DNA of 64,000 nt from Planctomycetota bacterium (GTDB lineage: Bacteria; Planctomycetota; UBA1135; UBA2386): contig JADLFX010000047.1 of assembly GCA_020849665.1 (NCBI GenBank), positions 25,037-89,036 on the forward strand, read 5' to 3'. The translations under genes and the position numbers were made by a program. Each line of letters opens with the position of its first letter. Within the stretch, counting starts at the first letter, position 1. Shown in pieces: positions 9,897-17,213 of the stretch. A model generated the notes under the pieces. It was not told the origin of the DNA and did no database searches. It was given only the letters and a program-made list of their open reading frames with translations.

Positions 9897-11311
9897 ACCA
9901 CGGTCTCGATCCATGGGCGGTGTCGCGCCGCTGGTTCCTGGGCCGGTGCGGCTTCGGCCTCGGCGCCGCGGCGCTGGCCGGCCTCGGCGCACCGCTGCCG
10001 GGCGCCGGGGCAACGGGCACGCGCGCCCCGCGCCGGCGCGTGCGGAACGTGATCTTCCTGTTCATGGCCGGCGGTCCCAGCCAGCTCGAGCTCTTCGACT
10101 GGAAGCCCGAGCTGCAGCGCCGCCACGGCGAACCGGTGCCGGCGTCGCTGCTGGCGGGCAAGCGCTTCGCGTTCATGGACAGCTACTTCGCCAGGAAGCT
10201 GAGCCTGCTCGGCACCACGCGGCGCTTCGCCCGTCACGGCGAGCGCGGCACCTGGGTGTCGGAGCTGCTGCCCTGCACGGCGCGCGTGGTCGACCACCTG
10301 GCGATCGTGCGCACCCTGCAGACCGACGTGCCCAACCACGGGCCGGCGAAGGCCATGCTCAACACCGGCTTCTTCCGCTACGGCCGTCCCAGCATGGGTG
10401 CGTGGGTGCTCTACGGCCTGGGCAGCGAGAGCCGCGACCTGCCGGGCTTCGTCGTGCTGGCCTCCGGTGTGCGCGGGCCGCGCGGCGGCGCGCTGAACTG
10501 GAACTCGGGTTTCCTGCCCACGGTGCACCAGGGCGTGCCGTTCCGGCCCGGGGCGGAGCCGATCCCCTACCTGCGCCGGCCCGCGGAGATCGCCGCGGAC
10601 ACGGAGGCGGAGACCGTCGCCGGCATCGCCGCGCTCAACCGCGAACGGCTCGCGGCCACCGGCGACCCCGAGATCGCCACCCGGATCGCCCAATACGAGA
10701 TGGCGTTCCGCATGCAGGCGCGCGCGCCCGAACTGCTGGATCTCCAGGGCGAGTCGCGCGCCGTCCTGGACCTGTACGGGGTCGAGCCGGGCCAGCCCTC
10801 GTTCGCGGCCAACTGCCTGCTGGCACGCCGCATGGTGGAGCGCGGCGTGCGCTTCGTGCAGCTCTACCACACCAACTGGGACAGCCACGGCGGCCCGCGC
10901 GAGAACCTCACCACCGATCTCGAGCGCGTCTGCCACGACGTGGACCGCGGCTGCGCGGCCCTGGTCCTCGATCTGCACGCCCGCGGGCTCCTGGACGAGA
11001 CCCTGGTGGTGTGGAGCGGTGAGTTCGGCCGCACGCCGATCGGCGAGCCGCGCGAGACCGTGGGGCGCAACCACCATGTCGAGGCGGGCACGTTCTGGCT
11101 GGCCGGCGGCGGCGTGCGTCCGATGGATCTCGGCCGGACCGACGAACTGGGCTACGCCTCGGTCGAGGACCCGGTGCACGTGCACGACCTGCAGGCCACG
11201 ATCCTGCACCTGCTCGGCATCGACCACGAGCAGCTGACCTTCCGCCACCAGGGACGCGAGTTCCGGCTCACCGACGTGGGCGGGCGGGTCGTGGGGAAAC
11301 TCCTGGGCTAG
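9893..11311 (+). CDS. DUF1501 family protein, Tat-type signal (copy 2)
   Basis: 472-residue partner of the copy 2 PSCyt protein. The N-terminus contains SRRWFLGRCGFGLGAAALAG, a twin-arginine-like signal. Conserved DUF1501 elements are FLFMAGGPSQLELFDWKP, HTNWDSHGGPRENL, VVWSGEFGRTP and GRNHHVEAGTFWLAGGG. The start ATG overlaps the preceding stop. At the other end its TAG overlaps, in the palindrome CTAG, the stop codon of the convergent nucleotidyltransferase gene. Exported and probably metal-binding by fold analogy with sulfatases; the substrate is unknown. Confidence 0.93.
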   Translation: MNHGLDPWAVSRRWFLGRCGFGLGAAALAGLGAPLPGAGATGTRAPRRRVRNVIFLFMAGGPSQLELFDWKPELQRRHGEPVPASLLAGKRFAFMDSYFARKLSLLGTTRRFARHGERGTWVSELLPCTARVVDHLAIVRTLQTDVPNHGPAKAMLNTGFFRYGRPSMGAWVLYGLGSESRDLPGFVVLASGVRGPRGGALNWNSGFLPTVHQGVPFRPGAEPIPYLRRPAEIAADTEAETVAGIAALNRERLAATGDPEIATRIAQYEMAFRMQARAPELLDLQGESRAVLDLYGVEPGQPSFAANCLLARRMVERGVRFVQLYHTNWDSHGGPRENLTTDLERVCHDVDRGCAALVLDLHARGLLDETLVVWSGEFGRTPIGEPRETVGRNHHVEAGTFWLAGGGVRPMDLGRTDELGYASVEDPVHVHDLQATILHLLGIDHEQLTFRHQGREFRLTDVGGRVVGKLLG

Positions 11312-12090
11312 GCATCGCGTGGTGGCACGCCGCGGCCGGCGAACGCGCGCCGCGCCGCGGCCAGGGTCTCCGGAGTGCCGATGTCGAACCAGCGTCCCGC
11401 GAACACCCGTCCCTCCACGGGCTCGCGGTCCACGAGCCAGGCGAAGAAGTGGCCCGGCGAATCGGGGTTGCCGCCCGCGTCGAGGTAGCGGTCCAGCCAC
11501 TCGCGCAGGGCCGGCGGCACGAGGTAGAGGCAGATCGCCGCGTATGGCGTACGCGGGTCGTCGGGCTTCTCGCGCAGCGCGCGCAGGATGCCGTCCTCGC
11601 GCAGGTCGGCCTCGGCATAGGTGCGGGGCGGCACCGGCCCCTCGACCCTGCGCAGGGGCAGGAGCGTGCGGCGCGTCGCGAGGTAGCGCCGGGCGAACGG
11701 CGCGAGGTCGAAGTCGAGCAGATTGTCGCCACCGGCCACCACGTAGCCGGCCCCGGCCGGGATCCGCGTGTTCCACAGCGCGAGACGCAGGTCGCGCAGG
11801 GCGCCCAGCGCCTCGGCCGGCGTGTGCGCGCCGTCGTCGAGGACCTCGACGGGCAGCGCGGTGGTGCAGCCCGCGCGCCAGCGCACGAAGTCGTCGTGGA
11901 AGCGGGCGTTGCTGACCACCGTGACGCCGTGGACCGTGGCGGTCGCCAGCCAGCCGTCGACGACGTGGCTCAGGAGCGGCCTGCCCCCGACCTCGAGCAG
12001 CGGCTTGGCCCGGTGCTCGGTGAGCGGGTAGAGGCGCGTGGCGAACCCGGCGGCCAGCACGACGAGGTGCAGGGTGTGCGCGCCGCTCAT
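11308..12090 (-). CDS. Sugar-1-phosphate nucleotidyltransferase
   Basis: 260-residue enzyme of the NTP_transferase family (RmlA/HddC-like), which joins a sugar 1-phosphate to an NTP to give an activated nucleotide sugar. The signature loop is LAAGFATRLYPLT and the product-site lysine lies in AKPLLEVGG; the metal-site region is VVAGGDNLLDFD. It is translated after the kinase with a 4-base ATGA overlap, so it very likely acts on the kinase's product. If the kinase is a glucuronokinase, the product here would be an activated uronic acid such as UDP-glucuronate; a heptose or other sugar remains possible. The stop codon is shared in CTAG with the convergent DUF1501 gene. Confidence 0.85.
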   Translation of the reverse strand: MSGAHTLHLVVLAAGFATRLYPLTEHRAKPLLEVGGRPLLSHVVDGWLATATVHGVTVVSNARFHDDFVRWRAGCTTALPVEVLDDGAHTPAEALGALRDLRLALWNTRIPAGAGYVVAGGDNLLDFDLAPFARRYLATRRTLLPLRRVEGPVPPRTYAEADLREDGILRALREKPDDPRTPYAAICLYLVPPALREWLDRYLDAGGNPDSPGHFFAWLVDREPVEGRVFAGRWFDIGTPETLAAARRAFAGRGVPPRDA

Positions 12091-13010
12091 GCCGGCCCCG
12101 TCACGGTGGGGACCAGGGTGGCGAACCCCTCGCCCTGGTACACGGCGCGCAGCTCCGGGATCGCCTCCGCGCGCGCGGGCACCACCAGGATCGCCCCGCC
12201 GGAGCCGCAGAACTTGGTGGCGGCGCCGCGCTCGCGTCCGATCTCGATCATGCGCCGGTCGCGCGGGCGGATGGCGAAGAGCCGCGCGCGCAGGTCGAAG
12301 TTGCGGTTCACCAGGCGGCGCAGGGTCGCGTGGTCGCCCGCGTGCAGGGCCCGCAGGCCCTCCTCGACCAGCGGCCGGTACTCACGGACCACGGCATGCA
12401 CCTCGGGATCGCCCTTCTGCCAGCGCTCGAACACCGGGTTGTGCACCTGCCCGGAGCTGGACTTGGGTTCGTGGTCGTACGCGATCAGGAGCGGCGGCAG
12501 CAGCGCCGGGTCCAGGCGCTCGGTGGAGCCCTCTGCGAACGGGGCGGCGAAGTCCATCGCCAACACGCCCTCGAACGCCTGGGCCAGCCGATCCATCGGC
12601 CCGCCGCGGATCCCCAGCACGTCCACTTCGGCCCGCAGCGCCAGCTCGGCGAGGACCAGCGGCGGCAGCGGCAGGTCGTGCCAGAGCGCGAGCGCGCGCA
12701 GCGCGGCGATCACGATCGCCGAGGAGCCGGCGAGGCCGACCTGCCGGGGGATGTCGGTCTGGAATCGCAGCGCGCAGCTGCGGGCGGCGAGGCGCCCCTC
12801 CGGCACGCCCGCGGCCGCGGCGTGGGCGGCGAACACCGTGTGCGCGGCCCGGAGCAGGTCGTGCGGCAGGTCCGGCGCCGCGGCCGGGGTCGCCTCCACC
12901 ACCGCCGCGCAGTCCGCGAAGGTGAACGCGATGCCCCGGCCGCCATAGAGGTCGCTCGGGTTGCCGAGCAGGCCGGCGCGCGGCAGCGCTCGCGTCTTGA
13001 CAGGGGCCAT
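12087..13010 (-). CDS. GHMP-family sugar kinase, glucuronokinase-like
   Basis: 307-residue GHMP kinase. Its motifs resemble plant glucuronokinase (EC 2.7.1.43, glucuronate to glucuronate 1-phosphate): N-terminal GLLGNPSDLYGGRGIAF, the ATP loop TDIPRQVGLAGSSAIV, then GGPMDRLAQAFEGVLAMDF and the C-terminal FCGSGGAILVV glycine motif. The resemblance to the plant enzyme was judged by eye from memory, not by alignment. Bacterial HddA heptose kinases are the main alternative. The ATG at 13010 follows TACTCT by 9 bases and gives the canonical N-terminus; longer in-frame starts add unrelated sequence. It is co-transcribed with the nucleotidyltransferase through a 4-base overlap. Confidence 0.82.
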   Translation of the reverse strand: MAPVKTRALPRAGLLGNPSDLYGGRGIAFTFADCAAVVEATPAAAPDLPHDLLRAAHTVFAAHAAAAGVPEGRLAARSCALRFQTDIPRQVGLAGSSAIVIAALRALALWHDLPLPPLVLAELALRAEVDVLGIRGGPMDRLAQAFEGVLAMDFAAPFAEGSTERLDPALLPPLLIAYDHEPKSSSGQVHNPVFERWQKGDPEVHAVVREYRPLVEEGLRALHAGDHATLRRLVNRNFDLRARLFAIRPRDRRMIEIGRERGAATKFCGSGGAILVVPARAEAIPELRAVYQGEGFATLVPTVTGPA

Positions 13011-13019
13011 CGCGGCCAC

Positions 13020-13025
13020 AGAGTA
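13020..13025 (-). promoter_or_regulatory. Candidate -10 box (TACTCT) for the kinase/nucleotidyltransferase operon
   Basis: TACTCT on the minus strand is followed by nine bases and the kinase ATG, with no Shine-Dalgarno between. The spacing fits a leaderless or nearly leaderless transcript. The divergent transporter gene starts 40 bases further right. Confidence 0.4.
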
Positions 13026-13065
13026 GCGCACATCCGCGGCCGCCCGCTGGCGTGTCCCAGGCACC

Positions 13066-14466
13066 ATGCAACGCGACGAAGCGACCACGATCCGCGGCCT
13101 GCCGGGCGTCGTCCCTCCCGACCCCGCGGCGCTCGCGGCGGACCGGGCCCAGCTGCTCGCGATCTCGGCGCTGCCGTGGCCGCGCCGCGCGCTGTCGTTC
13201 CTTGCGCGGGGCGGCCCGGCGTACCTGCAGAGTGCCCTCACCCTGGGTGGCGGCACGGCCTCGGCCGCGGTGCTCTCCGGCGCCGCATTCGGCTACGAGC
13301 TGCTCTGGGTGGCGCCGCTGGGCATGGCCATCGGCGTGCTGATGCTCGCCGCGCTCGCGCACCAGACCCTCTCGACCGGCGCGAACCCGCTCGCGGCGAT
13401 GCGCGCCCACGCGGGTGCCGTGTATGCCTGGGGCTGGGCGCTGGGCGCGCTGATCGCGTCGGTGATCTGGCACTTCCCCCAGTACGCCCTCGGCGCGGCG
13501 GTGCTGGCCGACCTCGGGGCCGGCGCGGGCATGGAGCTGCCGCGCCTGCCGCTCGGGCTCGCGATCCTGGCGTGGAGCATCCTCTCCTCGCAGATGTACG
13601 GCAGCCGCGCGCGGTGGATGGCCTGGCTCGAACGCGTCGTGGTGCTCCTGGTGTGGGCCACGGTGGTGTGCTTCCTCGTGGTCGTGGTGGCCACCGGGAT
13701 CCCCGACTGGGGCGCCCTCGCGCGCGGGTTCACGGCGTTCTCGATCCCGGCGCCGCGCGGCGGCGTGTCCGGCATGGAGCTTGCGCTCGGCGGGATGGCG
13801 GCTGCGGTGGTGGTGAACATGGTGTTCCTCTACCCCTATTCGCTGCTGGCGCGCGGCTGGGGGCGCGAGCATCGCCAGCGTGCCCGCTACGACCTGGGCT
13901 TCGGGCTCTTCGTTCCCTACGTCCTCGCCGTCAGCCTCGTCGTGATCGCGATGGCGAACACCGTGCACGGCTCGGGCGAATTCGCCGGGCGCCAGCTCTC
14001 GCCGGTCGAGGCGGCCCGCTGCTTCACCGGCGTGCTCGGGCCGGAGCTGGGCCGCGTGCTCTTCGACCTCGGCATCCTCGGGATGGTGCTGACGACGGTG
14101 ACCATGCACATGGTGTGCGCCGGCTTCGCCTGCGCGGAACTCTGCGGGTGGCCCTTCGGCAGCTGGCGCCACCGGCTGGCCATGCTGCTGCCGGCGCCGG
14201 GCGTGCTGGGCAGCGTGCTGTGGCAGGAGCTGAGCGTCTACGTGGCGGTGCCCACCAGCATCCTCGTGGGCTGCCTGCTGCCGCTGGTGTACGTCGGCAT
14301 CCTGCGGCTGCACCGCAGCCGCAGGTACCTGGGCGGCGACCGGCCGGAGGGCTGGCGCGGCCGCCTGTGGACGGCGGGCATGGCGCTGGCGATCCTCGTG
14401 GTGGTCGCGTTCCTCGGTTGGTACGTGGCGGCCAAGCGCTTCGGGTTCCTGGGAGCGAGTCGATGA
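13066..14466 (+). CDS. Nramp-like divalent metal transporter family membrane protein
   Basis: 466-residue polytopic inner-membrane protein with about eleven hydrophobic helices. The segment GPAYLQSALTLGGGTASAAV followed by GAAFGYELLW resembles the first unwound helix region of Nramp/MntH transporters (normally DPGN...), but the DPGN metal motif itself is not obvious, so the substrate may differ. Divergent Nramp-like proteins of this sort are common in Planctomycetes. Its stop overlaps the start of a Gfo/Idh/MocA oxidoreductase (ATGA), an unexpected partner that hints at a specialised transport-and-oxidation unit. Membrane localisation is certain; ion specificity is inference. Confidence 0.65.
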   Translation: MQRDEATTIRGLPGVVPPDPAALAADRAQLLAISALPWPRRALSFLARGGPAYLQSALTLGGGTASAAVLSGAAFGYELLWVAPLGMAIGVLMLAALAHQTLSTGANPLAAMRAHAGAVYAWGWALGALIASVIWHFPQYALGAAVLADLGAGAGMELPRLPLGLAILAWSILSSQMYGSRARWMAWLERVVVLLVWATVVCFLVVVVATGIPDWGALARGFTAFSIPAPRGGVSGMELALGGMAAAVVVNMVFLYPYSLLARGWGREHRQRARYDLGFGLFVPYVLAVSLVVIAMANTVHGSGEFAGRQLSPVEAARCFTGVLGPELGRVLFDLGILGMVLTTVTMHMVCAGFACAELCGWPFGSWRHRLAMLLPAPGVLGSVLWQELSVYVAVPTSILVGCLLPLVYVGILRLHRSRRYLGGDRPEGWRGRLWTAGMALAILVVVAFLGWYVAAKRFGFLGASR

Positions 14467-15665
14467 GCGGGACCAGAGTGCGGATCGGCCTGATCGGATC
14501 GGGCTTCCTGGCGGAGACCCGTGCCCGCTGCTACCGGCGCGTGCACGGCATGCAGGTCGAACTCTTCGCCGTGGCCGCGCGCGGTGGGCCGCGTGCGCGC
14601 GAGTTCGCCGGGCGGCACGGGATCCCGCACGTGGCCGCGGGCGCCGACGCGCTCCTGGCCATGCCCGAGGTCGACCTCGTCGACCTCTGCGTGCCCAACG
14701 CCCTGCACCGCCCGCTGGCCGAGGCCGCGGCGCGCGCCGGCAAGGCGGTGGTGTGCACCAAGCCGCTCACCGCCTACGTCGGGCAGGACCTGCCGCCCGA
14801 GGCCGGCGACGCGATGGTGGCGGGGGTGGACCGCGCCCGGATGCTGGCCGTGGCCACGGCCGACGCCGAGGCCATGGTGCAGGCCTGCGACCGTGCCGGG
14901 GTGCCGCTCTGCTACGGCGAGAACTGGGTGTACGCGCCGGCCATCCGGCGGGCGCGCGAACTCGCGGCGGCGGCCGGCGGTGTGGCCCTGGAGCTGCGCG
15001 GCGGCGAGCAGCACTCCGGCTCGCATTCGCCGTTCTCGCGCTCGTGGCGCCATGCCGGCGGCGGCGCGCTCCTGCGGCTGGGCGCGCACCCGCTGGGCGC
15101 GATCCTGCACTGGAAGCACCGCGAAGGAGTGCGCCTGCACGGCCGGCCCACGCGCGCGGTGGCGGTGAGCGCCGAGGTGGCCGACCTGAGCGGCGCGCGC
15201 GGGCTCGACCCCGCCAACACCCGGATCGCCACCGGCTGGGCTCCGGTCGAGAACTGGGGCTGCGCGGTCCTGCACTTCGACGACGGCACGCGCGCGCTGG
15301 CGTGGGGGAGCGACAACGTCCTGGGCGGGATGGAGAGCCGGCTCACGGTGCACGGCAGCAACTGCCACTTCACCTGCGACCTGAGCCCCAACCCCATGCT
15401 GCGGGCGTACGCGAGCGGCGACCGCACGTTCGGCGACGAATACCTGCTGGAGAAGCTCGACACCCAGGCGGGTTGGAGCACGCCGATGCCGGACGAGGAC
15501 TGGACCTCGGGGCAGCAGGCGATGGCGCAGGCGTTCTGCGAGGCGGTGGCCCGGCGCGAGGCACCGGAGAGCGACGGCGCGCTGGGCCGCGAGGTGGTGC
15601 GGGTGCTCTACGCCGCCTACCAGTCCGCGGCGGAGGGGCGCAGGGTCGCGATCGCGGGCGGCTGA
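14463..15665 (+). CDS. Gfo/Idh/MocA family NAD(P)-dependent oxidoreductase
   Basis: 400-residue dehydrogenase. The N-terminal Rossmann fold starts RIGLIGSGFLAETRARCYRR (GxGxxA), followed by VDLVDLCVPNALHRPLAEAA and the EKP-like cofactor/catalytic segment here read as CTKPLTAYVG. The second half is the typical beta-sheet domain, with GGGALLRLGAHPLGAIL around the substrate site. These enzymes oxidise or reduce sugars, inositols or their derivatives; the exact substrate cannot be told. Translation is coupled to the Nramp-like gene by a 4-base overlap. A 264-base spacer follows before the next gene, in which no further gene was recognised. Confidence 0.88.
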   Translation: MSGTRVRIGLIGSGFLAETRARCYRRVHGMQVELFAVAARGGPRAREFAGRHGIPHVAAGADALLAMPEVDLVDLCVPNALHRPLAEAAARAGKAVVCTKPLTAYVGQDLPPEAGDAMVAGVDRARMLAVATADAEAMVQACDRAGVPLCYGENWVYAPAIRRARELAAAAGGVALELRGGEQHSGSHSPFSRSWRHAGGGALLRLGAHPLGAILHWKHREGVRLHGRPTRAVAVSAEVADLSGARGLDPANTRIATGWAPVENWGCAVLHFDDGTRALAWGSDNVLGGMESRLTVHGSNCHFTCDLSPNPMLRAYASGDRTFGDEYLLEKLDTQAGWSTPMPDEDWTSGQQAMAQAFCEAVARREAPESDGALGREVVRVLYAAYQSAAEGRRVAIAGG

Positions 15666-15929
15666 CCGCTCGGGAGATGCCGGCCACCAGGAGCCGGCGG
15701 CGCGCCTGGGCGGGGGGCACCGTGGCGCGCACCCATCGGGGCACGGCCAACGCGATCCAGGCGGCCCGGATCGTCCTGGCGGGCGGCTGCGGAGTGCCCG
15801 AAGGGAAGCGGACCGTGCGAATCGCTGTGCCACTCACGCGCCGTCCTCCGCTGGACGCACGGGGGGACGCCGGACTGCGCGGGCGCAGCCGGACGTGCCT
15901 CCCCGCGACGATCCGCACGGGCTCCTGCC

Positions 15930-17195
15930 ATGACCACGTCTCCGTTCCTCTCCTGGTTCCTGATCGCAGTGGCCGCGGGCAGCGCCGCGGCCCAGACCGT
16001 CCAGCCGCCCTACAGCGGCCACTACAGCGCCGTGAACGTCGGCATGCCGGCCGGGGTGCCGGCGCCCCTCGGGGGGCTGGCGTTCCGCAACGGCGAGCCC
16101 GGTGTGCTCTACGTCGGCGGGGCGGCCAACAAGGCCACGGCCGCGGTCTACAAGGTCCCCGTGGTGCGCGACGCGCAGAACCACATCACCGGCTTCGCCG
16201 GAGCGGGGGTGAAGTTCGCCGACGCGCCGAATCTCGACGGCGGCCTCCAGTTCGGGCCCGGCGGCGTGCTCTTCTTCACGCGCTATCCGATGAACGAGCT
16301 CGGCATGATCAAGCCGGGCAGCGCGGCGATGGACAAGAGCGTGGCGCTCACCGGCCTCGGGATCCCGGGATCGCTCGGCTCGCTCACCTTCGTCCCCGCG
16401 GGCTTCCCCAACGCGGGCAGGCTCAAGCTGGCCTCGTTCACCACCAGCCGCGTGCACACCGCGAGTCTGGTCGCCGACGGCAACGGCACCTTCGACGTGA
16501 CGGTGGCGCCGGGCTTCGCCCAGATCCAGGGCGCGCTGGAGGGCTGCTTCTATGTCGCTCCCGACTCGCCGCTCTTCCCGAACTTCACGCGGATGATGTT
16601 CGCGGAGTACAACAACGGAGCGCTGACGGTCTACACGATCGACGCCAATGGCGACCCGATCCCCGCCACCCGGCAGGTCTTCCTGAGCGGCCTCAACGGT
16701 GTGGAGGGCGCGGCGATCGACCCGCTCACCGGCGACTTCCTGTTCAGCACGTTCGGCGCCAACAGCCGGGTGATCGCGGTGCGCGGGTTCGCCACCGTGT
16801 GCGGAACCGTGGCACGCTACGGCCAGGGCCTCTCCGGCAGCGGCGGGTTCGTGCCGCGGATCGACACGCTGGGCTGCTTCGCGCGCAACCAGACGCCCAG
16901 CTTCGCGGTGTCCCAGGGCCGCGGCGGGGCGCCGGGCGTGCTGCTCTTCGGCTTCCAGCAGGCCGGCCTGCCGCTCTTCGGCGGCACGCTGCTGGTCACT
17001 CCGTTCGTGGTGATCGACCACGTCCTCGCCGGCACCTCCGGCCAGCCGGGCGCGGGCACCTTCCAGGTCGAGATCGCGGTCCCCAACGACCTCAACCTCC
17101 TGAACACCGACTTCTTCTTCCAGGCCGCGTATCTGGATCCGGGTGCGCCGCAGGGCGTGTCGTTCACGGGTGGGATCCGGCTCGACGTGCGCTGA
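15930..17195 (+). CDS. Secreted protein with NHL/propeller-like region and shared C-terminal module
   Basis: 421-residue exported protein, signal peptide MTTSPFLSWFLIAVAAGSAA ending at an AQ site. The N-terminal two thirds is beta-rich with glycine-rich repeats (VLYVGGAANKATAAVYKV, LQFGPGGVLFF), suggesting a propeller-like fold that binds a ligand outside the cell. From about residue 290 a distinct module begins (RYGQGLSGSGGFVPRI) and ends with TDFFFQAAYLDPGAPQGVSF. The same kind of module ends the kelch protein immediately downstream on the opposite strand. No catalytic motif was recognised. It converges with the kelch gene, 18 bases between stops. Confidence 0.7.
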   Translation: MTTSPFLSWFLIAVAAGSAAAQTVQPPYSGHYSAVNVGMPAGVPAPLGGLAFRNGEPGVLYVGGAANKATAAVYKVPVVRDAQNHITGFAGAGVKFADAPNLDGGLQFGPGGVLFFTRYPMNELGMIKPGSAAMDKSVALTGLGIPGSLGSLTFVPAGFPNAGRLKLASFTTSRVHTASLVADGNGTFDVTVAPGFAQIQGALEGCFYVAPDSPLFPNFTRMMFAEYNNGALTVYTIDANGDPIPATRQVFLSGLNGVEGAAIDPLTGDFLFSTFGANSRVIAVRGFATVCGTVARYGQGLSGSGGFVPRIDTLGCFARNQTPSFAVSQGRGGAPGVLLFGFQQAGLPLFGGTLLVTPFVVIDHVLAGTSGQPGAGTFQVEIAVPNDLNLLNTDFFFQAAYLDPGAPQGVSFTGGIRLDVR

Positions 17196-17213
17196 CACGG
17201 CGCCGGCCGGTGT

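Noticed and set aside
11308..13010. Assignment of the kinase/nucleotidyltransferase pair as HddA/HddC heptose enzymes
   Set aside because: The kinase's motifs look closer to plant glucuronokinase. HddA/HddC is kept as the alternative, and no heptose isomerase or phosphatase gene is nearby.
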